Shown here in pieces: positions 1 to 12,678 of a stretch of 64,000 bases of DNA (positions are counted from its first letter, which is position 1; each line of letters starts with the position of its first letter). Both the position numbers and the translations under genes were made by a program. The notes under the pieces are model-generated. The model was not told the origin of the DNA, searched no databases, and saw only the letters and a list, made by a program, of their open reading frames with translations. This stretch comes from Silene conica (lineage: Eukaryota > Streptophyta > Magnoliopsida > Caryophyllales > Caryophyllaceae), in NCBI GenBank assembly GCA_029255685.2, contig CM055319.2:16953247-17017246 (forward strand). Reading direction: 5' to 3'.

Positions 1-264
1 ATCGCACGCCTACAAACCCCAAATCCAAAAAAAAACTAACCCAAACTTTAAACAAACCAAGCCTCACCCCCAAATTAAACCTCTTCTCCCGCCCATGAAA
101 ACACCAGATCTGGTGTGATCCGGTGTTTTCGAGAGTGCAGGAGGACGTTTTCGGGTTTAGAAGTGGTGGTGAGAATTGGGGCCTGTGGGTTGGTATGGAC
201 AGTGGTAGGGGAAAAGGGACAAAAAGACTGATGAATTATATAGGGAGTAATGACCAATACGTAC
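1..264 (-). other. Start of intron 1 of the CRK gene
   Basis: This stretch follows the splice donor of the DUF26 exon on the minus strand. It shows no recognisable transmembrane or kinase coding and is read as intron 1, cut by the window edge. Confidence 0.5.
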
Positions 265-1108
265 CTTCTTTAGGTGGCGGTGTTGATGGAAAGGGCCAGT
301 TGTTAGCCTGAAAACCGTGATTGGTTGACGCTGGCGGGGAAGTAGGGGGTTCGACACTGCCATCAGTCATGATAAAAGGGGCAGAGTCATACCTAAGCCA
401 GCAGCTAGGCAAGTACATGGCCAAGTTCACCCTTGACGTACCACAACACCCAGCCATACTACTTAACGCAACTCTGAGACATCGTTCACATAAACTACCA
501 ACAATATCCGGTGTACATATCCCCATAATGTAAACTGTCTCGAACAACGAGAGAGTCGTCTCAGCTGTCGCATAACCTTTGGTAGTCTCGTTATAGGCGG
601 CTTCCATGATCGTTTCATCGACTGCCAAACTAAATATTTTGTCAAACATTTTGGCGTCAGAGACATTGGCTTCGCTCCAGGAATAAGTCAAAAGACTTTC
701 GTCTTCGTACTTAAAAATGGACCTATTCGTATATCGAACCAAACATTCCTCATACCAAACAATTGTTTCGATTTGAACAGGGCATTTCTCGCCTATGCTT
801 ACAATTGCAGCATCCACACAATCGTGGCATTGTTGATCGTTAAGGTCGCCTCTACACAAGTATAACCCGTTGGCTTTGTCAATGCCTTTGCCCACCGAGT
901 GATTGTTGAAGAGCTCGGACGAGGCTTGGTTCGTGAGCTTAGGAAGAAGAAGGTCGAGGTTTTTTTTGTATGGGCTTGTTTTTGTGTAGTTTCCGGTTAT
1001 GTCGTCACAATAGTAGCCAAAGAAGTGAAATTGAGAAAATGCATTTTCGAAGTGGATTATAAAACATAAAATGGTTAGTAATAATGTTTTGAAGATAGGA
1101 AGTTTCAT
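265..1108 (-). CDS. Cysteine-rich receptor-like kinase, first exon (gene continues left of window)
   Basis: The translated product opens with a hydrophobic signal peptide (MKLPIFKTLLLTILCFIIHF, cleavage likely after ENAFS). Two DUF26 (Gnk2-like) domains follow, each with the diagnostic C-x8-C-x2-C motif: CRGDLNDQQCHDC near residue 85 and CTPDIVGSLCERC near residue 197. After the second domain comes a proline/serine-rich hinge (PPTSPPASTN). The reading frame meets a consensus splice donor (AAG|GTACGT) at 264/259, as expected for exon 1 of the CRK family, where the transmembrane segment and Ser/Thr kinase are on later exons. Those would lie beyond position 1. Family members sit in the plasma membrane and signal in stress and immunity. 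The ATG at 1108 is the first in frame and begins the signal peptide. If the missing exons are absent in the genome, it would instead be a secreted DUF26 protein. Confidence 0.88.
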
Positions 1109-1170
1109 TATTGTTAGTTTGGTTAATTGATTTTGAAATTTTGTGTAATAATTGTTTTAGTCCATAAATG

Positions 1171-1177
1171 TTTTATA
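1171..1177 (-). promoter_or_regulatory. Candidate TATA box of the CRK gene
   Basis: Minus-strand TATAAAA lies about 63 nt upstream of the start codon at 1108, a normal distance for a plant TATA box with a short leader. The surroundings are AT-rich, so chance occurrence is possible. Confidence 0.4.
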
Positions 1178-4100
1178 TGGTGTATATGTTTATATGGACT
1201 TATCAAAAGTAGAATATAATAGAGCTATTTGCTAAAAGTGTGTTGAAATAATCCGATTCACGATTGTTTCTACCACTCTTTCTATGAGACGCATGTTTGT
1301 TTCTACTTTTGCCGTTGACTTTTTACATACGGGAAGAATAGTAACAACGCATAATACGCATGGTTTTGAGTATCTGCATTGGGGTCTTAGACTCTTGGCC
1401 TAATGGTTGAAGTAACCCAAAATTGTTGTATATTTTATAAATCAAATAGTTGAATAAAATCTCATTAAAGATGAACATTTTTCGTCATAAGTTGAAAACG
1501 GGCTAAACATCAACATTTTAATGACATATGTAAACATATTAATGACAAACTGTTTATAGCTCATTATATAATTATTCTTGTAAATTATTGTCTAAAAATG
1601 ATTATTTTTTTTGCCGGAATTGAGTAATATTTTACTCCATTTTCGACTTGTGACAAAATATGACCCGTTTTTATAAGACTTATTATTGGTGGTAAAATAT
1701 AAGTATATAACTTGTTTTGAATTGTGAATTTGACTACGTAATGAGGATAGTTGTATTACAAGTAAACAAAACATAGTTGCAGTCGGGTAGTTAGTTGTTA
1801 TTGATAATTTCCTAAATTTAATTAGTTGTGAGGCACTATTAATTCAAGGGTGTGGTAGCTTTCAGTAGCTCGTGTAATCTCCCATCAAATATGCACTTGG
1901 TGTCTTACGTATGACTAAAGAATAAGTCACATATCGGGTTATGGATTAAAGCTTATTATCATTTCTATCAAATTTCCGTGAACCTAATAGGGTTATCAAT
2001 TCTAAACACTACGACCTTGTTTGGTTAATATCGGATTAATATTGGTAAAAACAAATTTAAAAAACAGATTTGACTAGCAGAATTATTTAGCGGATTTGAC
2101 TAGCAGAGTTATTTAGCAGAATTATTTTAAAGGTGTTTGGTAATTGCCAGTTTAGATAATTAACAGATTCTCTAGAATCTTTGTATAAAATCTTTGTAAA
2201 ATGACATATAGAATCTTTGTAAAATGACATATAAGGACATGAAGAAATTATTTATTAAATATATAAAACGTATGTTAATATTTTATTAAAAGGATATATA
2301 AGACAATTTTTTTTTTATTTCTAATATGCTAATCCAATAAGCTGCTAGCAACAACATATTGTAAAATAGCATATTGGACCCCAACATACCATTTAAATAT
2401 GTCATTAACCAAACACTCTAAATAGCATATTGTTAAGTCAAACACGCTAAATCTCTTAAATATGCTGAAATTTGGCCAACAGAGGCCAAAAGTTTTAAAT
2501 GTCAATTTTAAATTATCAAGTGGTACACAATTAAGTTAGTCCTTTCATTCCATTTTTATTGTTTTCTTTGCTCTAAATTTCAGCATAAATTAATTACCGC
2601 TAATTTAATTTGGTTGACATCGGTTCGGTTTGGCAAAACTTCAAACCTCAAGCCGCACCATTTCCGACGGTTAAAAATGGTTTAATTAACCACTTTAAAC
2701 GGTGTTTATCGGTTTTGTTAAGAGTTAGCCGACAATCATTCTACAAATACATTTTTTTCTATTTTTGTTTATTTTTTCTAGTAATATAAATAAATATATT
2801 CACTATATATTCTACTCAACAATAAGGTTGTTTAGATAAACTTTATTACTAATGAGTTTAAGACAACTTAATTTGGATAAATTAAGAAATTATAATAACG
2901 AAAGAACGACTTTTTATATGATATTGTAATTATTTACTACCAATTTTCTAGAATTACGAACCTAAATTGAACCATTTTGTTGAAAAGGATAACACTTAGG
3001 TTCACACACTTATCGAAACAGTTCGGTTAACCAAAACTAAAAAAAGCACGGTTTTTTGTTAAAATTATTATGGATCGGCTTATTCTAAACACCCCAAACT
3101 ATTTTCATGATATTGTCCACGTTCATTTAAATTGGTGAGATAGAGTTCTTATTTTTTTTAGATGTTTTTAAGATAATTAAATCCTTTGAGATGATAAAAA
3201 TGGAATGAAGGGAATAGTTGGAATCTTGTGTTATGCGCCTCTTCCACAGTTGATGTAGCCCCTTAGGCGTGATACTTTCAACAAGACCAAGTAAGGAACA
3301 TCGTCTAGTTAAGGTGCACATGAAATTAATGGACAACCTTCCACGTCGAAGAATAAGAGGACTAAACCTAAAAATTCAAAATTAAAATCGAATCATCGGT
3401 CATTTTCAGCTTGTATGTATTGTATATTGCAGTGCGATGTGGAAATGCAGGTACAATTATAGGAAATAGGCCATTAGGTAAGCTTGAATAGACATCAAAT
3501 TTGTCAAACCTCATTTTTTAAAACAAAATGATCAAGTAGATTAGTGACCCTCGTTCTCATCAAAGTCAATGGACAGAGGTTTATTTCTTCACAAATCATA
3601 CGCCCCAAATATCAAAATAGATTACAATTTACAGAGACCAAGAGAACGAGTATTATATATATCAACACTAAAAATCTTATTGGAAATTATTAGACCTCTT
3701 GTTTCAATTAGGCTCTTAAATTAATTTCAATCTAGGAACTCTTTGCACTATCGACTCAACCATATTGTACCGTCTACTGATATTCATACCATTAGGCTAG
3801 AAGATATGAATAATTTTTAACATCAAATTACATATTTACATCCACTTTTATATTACTTATATTTTCAGTGGCTTTAGTTTAATTGAAATATAAGAAATAT
3901 TAGAAAGAGAATCATTCGTTTAATTGAAAATATAGGAAATATTGTTTTTATCGTTAGCACTGTTATGTCCATCTTAAATAAGAATTTATGCTCATTTATA
4001 TCAACTTTAATTCCGTTAAAGTATTGGACAAGTAAACTATACAAAGAACAAATGACAACTTATTTATTTTGTCGGGTTTTTTCAAAAAAATTCTTTAAAT

Positions 4101-4560
4101 TTTTTGGTTCTTGTGTAAAGTGAAATACCCCAAATAGGTAATAATTTATCAGGACAGAGACAATAACAATTTATCTCTTAAATATTAAACTAATACGAAG
4201 TAAGTAACATTTAAAAGAAAAAAATTACTTAGCTTGTATAAAATTAGAGAGACTAAAGTAGCACACCGATTTTAGAAGGGCTTAGTCTCAAAGCTCGATA
4301 CATATCTCCGTCGACCCTCAATCTTTTGTATCCTTCTTTCGTTATATACCTTAACTGCAACAACATTGACCCATGCGTTCATGACCCATGCAAAGTAGAG
4401 CTAGTTTTGTACAAGACTCCTTGCTTTATTTCCTAGTAGTGAAGTCTTTACAATTTGGGAATATAAATTATTTCTTGAGATAAAATAGACCATTTCGTTA
4501 ATAAAAAGTTATATACACCCAAAGAATATGCCAAATTTGATGGATATAATTAATGAATTG
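1178..4560. other. AT-rich intergenic DNA
   Basis: I see no gene here. Positions 2030-2450 have weak inverted similarity at their ends (TTTGGTTAAT against ATTAACCAAACA) and could be an old MITE, but no clean termini or target duplication are visible. Positions 2600-3060 contain several CGGTT/AACCG stretches that again hint at an old inverted-repeat element. The rest is unstructured AT-rich sequence. Confidence 0.5.
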
Positions 4561-4590
4561 TAAAATCGCAAGTGCAGGGTCGTTGCTCTA
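4561..4590. repeat. Left fragment of an older repeat, target of the next insertion
   Basis: This sequence resumes at 12674 after the retrotransposon: the right-hand TSD copy plus TAGCATTTTGGGAGTCGAAT continues it. It resembles the edge of a decayed LTR. The last five bases (CTCTA) are the left copy of the target duplication. Confidence 0.5.
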
Positions 4591-6285
4591 TGATAGGCGG
4601 GGTTTGTCGCCCTCCCCACATCAAACAATATTTGTAAAACTCAATTACTAAACTAATGTAGTAGGGTAGTCGAGGTCGATCCACAGGAAGGTTAAGTTTG
4701 AGTACTAGTCTTGTTTTAGATTATAGTTAGCTACTAAAGATGTAAACATAAATTAACTATGACTACTAACCTAAGAAAACGAACAAGTAAAAGAATAAAT
4801 ATAAAAGCAATAAAGAAAGGCCTAGGGCAAGATTTTGACTTCCAACACTTGTAAATTACTGCTTAACTCTATAACAAGTTGCCAAGGGGAAAGGTTAATG
4901 GTGAGACGCTTCTAATTCGCTCATAGACTCCCTCTCGGGCTCACTATGAGACAGTAGCTATGTCGACACAACTCCCTCCCGGGCTCATGCATCAAACTCC
5001 TTAAGTCAAGGGTCAAAGCTTACCAAAATACGTCTATTTTGACTCCCCTTTCCCCAAGATTAAGGTTCTAAGTCCACGCTATACCCCGGTCATCCCACTC
5101 CCTCTCCCGAGGGTCGATTTCAAACCGAAAATTAAGGGCACCCCTCTCAAGTTCTCCCTCCCGGTTCCTCAAGATGACAAACTAGTCCAAGTGGGTGAGC
5201 CAACTGCCAACCTCGCCAACTCACGTCGACGGTCAAGGGTCAAGAGTCAACAACAATCCCAAATAAAACATAAACAAGTCAAATCCCTTAATTAACCCAA
5301 TAAACTCCCCCTCGACACCAAGTTGGTGGAATTAAGTCGATAACCTACATATATCGGAGTCTAATCACAACCTAGTGTTAAACTACTCACTAATCATTAC
5401 TTATAAACCAAAACAAACATAAAAGATGAAAACTTGGAAACTAAACATGTTTAAAAGGTAGATTAACACTAATAAGCATACAAATAAAGAAACAATGAAA
5501 AGTAAACACTAATTAGTCTATAATTATTACTAACAAAGTATAAATGTTGCATCTTTAAGAATAAAGGAAGAAATTCTCACATAGACATCTCATCAAACAT
5601 CTTATATTCATAAAGACAAACAATAAAAATGGAGAAATAGAGAAGAATGAAAAGTAAACAAATGATAAAGAAATGATAAACAAAGTAAAAGAGAGGAAAT
5701 TTATACCAACAAAATGTAAAGAAATGAATTTGGAATGAATTGTTGAAGATGAACTTCCTTCAATTTTCCACCCAAAACTAAATGTAAATCTTCGTACAAT
5801 ATTATAAATTGAGACGATAATCTAATGTAAACTAAAAATAAGGAAGAAAAATAGAATTTTTGTGTTGATTTTACTAAACTAATCTAATCTACTCTCTCGA
5901 AATGCTGCTGCCTCTCTCAAAATGTTGCTGCCCCAAAACCCCCAAGTGAAGTTGCCTGCTTGCTTTTTTTCTTCCTTTCTCATGTCCACGTGATCTCCAA
6001 TGACCAGAAAAAAGGTCACGTGGCTGCTAGCAAGCTTGGGCCAACTACGTTTTATTTAATTTTCGTCTTGAATCGGTTTCATACCCGAACTTGGTACCTA
6101 TAAAATAAAAAGACGAAAACAGTACCAAAACACTAACAAATAATATATGAAATAATATTATTTAAACTAGTCGACTAATATATTATTTGACACTAAAATG
6201 AGTAAATAATACTAACTCGGGTTATTATATCGACTAAATAAAAGATAAAATGTGGGCTAAAAATACGTAAAATAAAGCGTTATCA
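4591..6285 (-). repeat. LTR (3' LTR in element sense) of the gag-only retrotransposon
   Basis: It is near-identical to 10946-12673, lacking about 30 bp present there. The right terminus is CGTTATCA; the left is TGATAGGC, where the partner has TGATAACG. Confidence 0.88.
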
Positions 6286-6299
6286 AATCTCCCCACACT
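6286..6299 (-). promoter_or_regulatory. Polypurine tract next to the 3' LTR
   Basis: The minus strand reads AAGTGTGGGGAGATT directly before the LTR, the expected place and composition of a plus-strand primer. It is followed on the plus strand by a perfect 7-bp hairpin (CTTACTC/GAGTAAG). Confidence 0.75.
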
Positions 6300-9099
6300 T
6301 ATCTCTTACTCGTCCTTGAGTAAGCTCACAAACTGCACTAAGACCCGTAATATAAAAGAACTATATATACACTACTAATATCCGATGAAAGACAATTAAC
6401 GGGCCTCCTCCGTCCCTTCAACTCACGATGAAACACAATGAGGTATGTGCTCCGTTGCAAGGCAAGTGGGGGCTTGCGGAAAATTGGACACATCCTAACA
6501 TGAAGCATCAAATTATCAATAAGATGCATCAACAAAAGAAAATGTCACTTTCCTCATCTAAGTAGCGATTATCACCTAAGAGAGAACAATACAAAAGCAT
6601 GCATTCTTTCACAAATATTAATTCGACAAGTCACTAAGCCTAAAAAGAATAGCCATGAATTACCCCCAAATAGTGCTAAGCTATGCTACTTTCGAATTCA
6701 TTTTCCAACTACTTTTGTCAAGGGCGATCGGATGGAATGGAAGGATATCCCCATGATGCTAGAGGTAAAAGACAAGACGAGTCTAAATTTCTTCACAAGT
6801 AAGAGCCATGGATCGTCCCAAGTTCGTCAAGAAGGAATGACAAAAGAAAATCGATTTTCGAAATAAAATGCTCAATTCATTTTATAAAGGTTGGAAAACT
6901 CAACCCTTGACCTCAATTTTTTTCTTTTCATTTCATGAGCTAAGATGGGGTTTGCCCCTCGCGTGCTAATGTCCTTTGCTTTCGCCAATTGCTTATTAGG
7001 CAACCGGTTAACCTCTAGACAATAGCTTATCGGGGTGACAATCACTCTGTCTTTGGGCGGTCGAATTCACGACCAAGTGGGAAGCCAAATCCTTGGCCCC
7101 TCCAAAGCACATCGAAGTGGTACGCCTCTACCTAAACTTCATGATTTTATTCCACTTCTCTTTTCTCTTTTTTTTTAAAGGTTTCTTTTCCAATTTTTTC
7201 AACATTTCACACCAAAATTAACGAAGCGAGCATTTCAAAAACCATCAAAAATTCCAGGTTGCCATCCCACCCAAACCAACAAGGTCACCAAGACTAGTCA
7301 ATCTATACCTATTCGCATCACGGGGTTGGAAAAGATGACGCACGTGCAAACCCTTGACTAGGTAGTGGACCATGATTCGCAAGATATTAGCAAAGCACAA
7401 CCTACAGTGTTTCAAAACCATTCTAAAAGGCAAAGTCACAAGTAGAAGAATTATTTGCAATGACCTAAATGATTTTGTCAAAGTTCTCAATTAGGCATTT
7501 TCAAAAACATATCACTAAATGCAACTATATGCCATGAATGCAAGCTAATATATACATGTTATAATGCATATGCAACTATAAAAACTAAATGCCTACTCTA
7601 AACTAAATGCAAATCATCCTAACAACACATAAGCACACACATCAATCTCCAAACGGTTCCCCAAAGGAACACCCATCATCATATAATCCCATCCTCCTCC
7701 ATATATATATATATGAAAAATGAAAAGGAAGGAATAAGGAGAAAGAGTAAGAGTAACAGGAATTTTACCAAACTTCTTCTCCGATGCAAGCTTGTGTGTC
7801 TTACCTATGAACAAGGTTAAAACAAACAAAACACAAAATATATACAATGCAATATTTTTGGATTTTTTCAAATTTTTCAATCAATTTTTTTTTTTTTTTA
7901 TTTTCTGAAAATATTCTCAAAAGAAAAAGAAAAACAAAATAAAGACAAGAAATAAATATAAACAAGGTAGATATTTCCCCTCCCCACACTTAAATTCTCA
8001 TCGTCCTCGATGAGACAAATGCAAGGAAGAGAAATACAAAAAAAAGGAAAATATTTTTGGTATTTTTCGATTTTTTTGAAAATAAGAACATGTTTTTGGG
8101 ATTTTTTGGGCCTCCCCTTTATACTTATTTATAAACAAAGTATAAAAATGAGGCAGAAAAAAAAGGAAAATAACTCACAAAAACAAAAACTAAGAGAAAG
8201 AAATAAACTAAGAAAAAGCTAACTAAAACGAAAACAAAGTAAACAAAAGGATTTTGGATTTAAAGGAGGATTTTGGTGCAATTTGGATTTTCAAATATGG
8301 AGCAAAGGGGATTTTCACCTAAAAAATGACACTAGAGGGAACGAGGAACATAAAAGTGAAGAAGGAATGTAAAAAGCTTGAGAAACAAGGGAACAATGGG
8401 AAAAAGAAGTGTCGAAATTTGAAGTAAAATGGAGGTTTTGGGGTTGTAGTTCACAAAATTAGAAGAAAGGACCAAAAGTTAAAAAAGTTTTTTTAAGGTC
8501 GGGTGTATCTCGCCCAAGCCGGGTGTAGTAACACCCACTGCCTGAGTTACACCCAGCTACAATTTCCTTCACTATTTCCCCTTGGGTGTATCTCTCCAAA
8601 GTCTGGTGTAGTAACACCCTACTGCCTGAGTTACACCCAAAACAACCATTTTCACTTCCAAAACTCTCCAAATTCAAGAAAATGCACCCAACTCCAATTT
8701 TTCGCCTTTTTTCACATCCCGAAACTCCTCCTTTGCACCCAAAAATGTCTCAAAATCCCCAAATCTTAAAATCAACACCTCCAACCTCAAAAATCCAAAC
8801 AACTACTATTCCATCTAACCAACAACAACAAACCTCCCCACACTTAAACTTGACATTGTCCCCAATGTCTAAGAACAAGCGAAGGTAAAAAGAGAGAGGG
8901 TGACTAAAGAATGTTACCGTTCAAGCACAATCTTCGATATTTCACTATGTGAAGTGATCTTTGAATATTCTACTTCAACCCACCACTTTCTTGTTGGTTC
9001 TTGGAGTTCAACAATGATACCTACAAACATGAAACAAAACAAAACAAAACAACACACAAACAAGCAAAGAACTATATACACTCAAGCACATAAAACAAG
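6300..9099 (-). other. Non-coding 3' internal region with two extra polypurine-like tracts
   Basis: No convincing coding is present. Two further copies of the CTCCCCACACTTA block occur at about 7979-7991 and 8835-8847, each followed by a short hairpin whose sequence differs from the others. The 7860-8220 stretch is A/T-rich low-complexity sequence. A segment at 8500-8640 contains two copies of a GGGTGTA..GTAACACCC..CTGAGTTACACCCA unit. Confidence 0.6.
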
Positions 9100-9537
9100 T
9101 TAGTCATTTATAAAGCCGGTCAACGATCTCATTAACTTGTCAAATGAACTTGACCAATTTTCAAAGAAATGATCATAATGAAATAACCATAAAAATGCAC
9201 AAAGCCAAAAGATAAGAATGATAAATGGTTTGTGGTCAAGCATACGAACACCAAATATCTCAAACTCGTACCAATACTCATCACTTGTTTTGAAAGGAGC
9301 AAGAGGTGACTCAAATCCCCTATAAGCACCAATGGTGCAATCTTTCTCAAACATGTACTCATAAGACGGGATAAGAAAGTCAAGAGAAAGACAATCGATG
9401 GAGATAAGAGAGTCATCCTCAATTAAATGGATAGTCATAGGAACATTCTCAAAGAATCTCTCAAGAATGGGCTCTCCTAAAATGTCAAAATCCACAACAT
9501 ACATCATCATCCCACTTAACCTCAAGACTATCATCAA
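9100..9537 (-). CDS. Retrotransposon ORF with C-terminal hydrophobic segment
   Basis: This 145-residue frame lies downstream of gag in the non-autonomous element and overlaps its end in another frame. I do not recognise a domain. Visible features are an acidic, aromatic-rich body (FDILGEPILERFFENVPMTI) and one strongly hydrophobic stretch (FIILIFWLCAFLWLF) near residues 105-119 that could span a membrane. Whether it is made as a separate protein is unknown. Confidence 0.45.
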   Translation of the reverse strand: MMIVLRLSGMMMYVVDFDILGEPILERFFENVPMTIHLIEDDSLISIDCLSLDFLIPSYEYMFEKDCTIGAYRGFESPLAPFKTSDEYWYEFEIFGVRMLDHKPFIILIFWLCAFLWLFHYDHFFENWSSSFDKLMRSLTGFIND

Positions 9538-10743
9538 AGATATTCAAACTCTCTTTACTCCAAAAATCAATGGAAACATCATTCTCCTCCACTTGCTTTT
9601 CAACATCAAAAGCACATTCACTTCTACTTCTAACCTCACCTACCATGTCATCAAAAAGTGGATTTTCTCTCATTGTCACACCACTCAAATCTTCGAAAGT
9701 GGGATTTTCATGAGTATTGGTCAAGAAAAATTCAACTAATTCATCATTAACAATGGTAGGTAAAGTCTCAAATTCACTCTCTTTCTCAACATCATCACTC
9801 AAAGCCTCATTCAACCAAATATCATCATTATCATCCTCCGTCACATTCATTTTTTCAAAGGGTGTGGATGTATAAGAACATATATCAATATCATGATTCA
9901 CATCACAAGAGAAATCATAAGAAGATGGATACTCATGCATATCATTCACAAATTCATGGGAAAGGGGAACATGATGATCATGAGCATGAGATTGAACATA
10001 AAACACATCCATAGAAGAAGAAGAGTCCACATTTCCACTCAAACCATCAAATATAGAATAATCATAACGTTTAAGTTTATTTTGTGGTCCTCTTTTAGAT
10101 GTAGCCCAAATAGAATTACGATTCTCATCGGCACGGGCCATGTTCTCAATTAAAGCTCTAGCATCATCCAAACTCAACTTATCAAAAGCTCTCACCCCGG
10201 ATGAAACGGTCACAGAGTCTTTAACAGAAGGAAGCAGACCATCGAAGAAAGTAATCATGACTTGACAAGGGGAGAAACCATGATGAGGACAAGCTCTCAA
10301 CAAACCTCTATACCTATCCCAAGTCTCACTCAAAGTCTCAAACTCACCTTGTTGGAAATTGTAGATTTGACGCTTCCTAAAGGTGGTTTTATAAGGAGGG
10401 TAAAACTTGTTTAGAAAGGCTTGAGCTAAGTCATTCCAAGTGCAAAAGTGCTAGAAGGGTGAGAACGTAACCATCTCTTAGCTTCACCCTTAAGACTAAA
10501 GGGGAAAAGCAAAAGTCTAATGGTTTTGTCCGATAGCCCCTTCTTCTTGACAAGGTCACAATTGGCTTCGAAAGTCTCTAAATGGTCAATTGCTTTATCA
10601 CTCTCTAAACCACAAAAGACATCTTGCCTAATCAACTCAATAAGACCTATATCAAACTTATAATCAACCTCCACAACCCTAATATTAATAGGTCGGTTAA
10701 TATGAGTAATGTTTGCTCTACAAAAATCGCGTATGCAAGACAT
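9485..10743 (-). pseudogene. Retrotransposon gag region
   Basis: The frames contain a retrotransposon-gag type domain: FCGLESDKAIDHLETFE, FPFSLKGEAKRWLRS and WDRYRGLLRACPHHGF are typical of Ty3/gypsy Athila/Tat capsid proteins. An acidic tail rich in D/E follows. No zinc knuckle is evident. The region begins just inside the primer site and is the only recognisable retroviral-type coding in the element. It appears interrupted. Confidence 0.75.
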
Positions 10744-10924
10744 GGTTATGTATGCTCAAAGAAGTGATAAAACAAAATCAAATAAAAGAACAAGTCACAA
10801 AAAATAAGTAAGAATGCAACACTTAAGCAACACGCAACAAGTTTCATGCAAAACGTATTAAGTAACAAGTAACAAAAGTATAGTCTAGCAAATCCAAAAC
10901 TAAACTAATATCAATCCGTTAACC

Positions 10925-10942
10925 TCCCCGGCAACGACGCCA
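10925..10942 (-). promoter_or_regulatory. Primer-binding site, tRNA-Asp type
   Basis: The minus strand reads TGGCGTCGTTGCCGGGGA three bases inside the 5' LTR. It matches the complement of the plant tRNA-Asp 3' end (TGGCGCCGTTGCCGGGGA) with one mismatch, fixing the element's orientation. Confidence 0.85.
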
Positions 10943-10945
10943 TTT

Positions 10946-12673
10946 TGATAACGGGGGGTTTGTCGCCCTCCCCACATCAAACAATATTTGTAAAACTCAA
11001 CTACTAAACTAATGTAGTAGGGTAGTCGAGATCGATCCACAGGGAGGTTAAGTTTGAGTACTAGTCTTGTTTTAGATTATAGTTAGCTACGCAAATCAAT
11101 AATAGGATGGAAAACAAATTAAAGATGTAAACATAAATTAACTATGACTACTAACCTAAGAAAATGAACAAGTAAAAGAATAAATATAAAAGCAATAAAG
11201 AAAGGCCTAGGGGGCGATTTTGACTTCCAACACTTGTAAATTACCGCTTAACTCTATAACAAGTTGCCAAGGGGAAAGGTTAATGGTGAGACGCCTCTAA
11301 TTCGCTCATAGACTCCCTCTCGGGCTCACTATGAGACACTAGCTATGTCGACACAACTCCCTCCCGGGCTCATGCATCAAACTCCTTAAGTCAAGGGTCA
11401 AACCTTACCAAAATACGTCTATTTTGACTCCCATTTCCCCAAGATTAAGGTTCTAAGTCCACGCTATACCCCGGTCATCCCACTCCATCTCCCGAGGGTC
11501 GATTTCAAACCAAAAATTAAGGGTGCCCCTCTCAACTTCTCCCTCCCGGGTTCAACTCAAGATGACAAACTAGTCCAAGTGGGTGAGCCAACTCCCAACC
11601 TAGCCAACTCACGTCGACGGTCAAGGGTCAAGAGTCAACAACAATCCCAAATAAAACATAAACAAGTCAAATCCCTTAATTAACCCAATAAACTCCCCCT
11701 CGACACCAAGTTGGTGGAATTAAGTCGGTAACCTACATATATCGGAGTCTAATCGCACCCTAGTGTTAAACTACTCACTAATCATTACTAATAAACCAAA
11801 ACAAACATAAAAGATGAAAACTTGGAAACTAAACATGTTTAAAAGGTAGATTAACACTAATAATCATACAAATAAAGAAACAATGAAAAGTAAACACTAA
11901 TTAGTCTATAATTATTACTAACAAAGTATAAATGTTGCATCTTTAAGAAGAAAGGAAGAAATTCTCACATAGACATTTCATCAAACATCTTATATTCATA
12001 AAGACAAACAATAAAAATGGAGAAATAGAGAAGAATGAAAAGTAAACAAATGATAAAGAAATGATAAACAAAGTAAAAGAGAGGAAATTTATACCAACAA
12101 AATGTAAAGAAATGAATTTGGAATGAATTGTTGAAGATGAACTTCCTTCAATTTTCCACCCAAAACTAAATGTAAATCTTCGTACAATATTGTAAATTGA
12201 GACGATAATCTAATGTAAACTAAAAATAAGGAAGAAAAATAGAATTTTTGTGTTGATTTTACTAAACTAATCTAATCTACTCTCTCGAAATGCTGCTGCC
12301 TCTCTCATAATGTTGCTGCCCCAAAACCCCCAAGTGAAGTTGCCTGCTTGCTTTTTTTCTTCCTTTCTCATGTCCACGTGATCTCCAATGACTAGAAAAA
12401 GGGTCACGTGGCTGCTAGCAAGCTTGGGCCAACTACGTTTTATTTAATTTTCGTCTTGAATCGGTTTCATACCCGAACTTGGTACCTATAAAATAAAAAG
12501 ACGAAAACAGTACCAAAACACTAACAAATAATATATGAAATAATATTATTTAAACTAGTCGACTAATATATTATTTGACACTAAAATGAGTAAATAATAC
12601 TAACTCGGGTTATTATATCGACTAAATAAGAGATAAAATGTGGGCTAAAAATACGTAAAATAAAGCGTTATCA
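10946..12673 (-). repeat. LTR (5' LTR in element sense) of the gag-only retrotransposon
   Basis: The termini TGATAACG and CGTTATCA form a perfect 8-bp inverted repeat. The sequence matches 4591-6285 throughout and carries about 30 extra bp near 11091-11120. Confidence 0.9.
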
Positions 12674-12678
12674 CTCTA

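Larger units (their letters stand above)
4586..12678 (-). mobile_element. Gag-only (non-autonomous) Ty3/gypsy-type LTR retrotransposon, minus orientation
   Basis: Two direct LTRs (4591-6285 and 10946-12673) begin TGAT and end ATCA and are flanked by the perfect 5-bp duplication CTCTA (4586-4590 and 12674-12678). Read on the minus strand, the right LTR is the 5' LTR. It is followed by a tRNA-Asp-type primer site, a gag region, a second ORF with a hydrophobic segment, and about 2.8 kb without coding. No protease, reverse transcriptase, RNase H or integrase is visible, so it would depend on a helper. The primer site and the gag (FCGLESDKAIDHLETFE) point to the Athila/Tat side of Ty3/gypsy. The LTRs look roughly 98% identical by eye apart from one indel of about 30 bp, suggesting a fairly recent insertion. 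The coding region appears broken in about one or two places. Confidence 0.85.

Noticed and set aside
2030-2450. Possible MITE in the left intergenic region
   Set aside because: The end similarity is short and imperfect, and no target duplication could be found.
10925-10942. Possible tRNA gene fragment
   Set aside because: Only the 18-nt complement of a tRNA 3' end is present at an LTR border, which is a primer-binding site.
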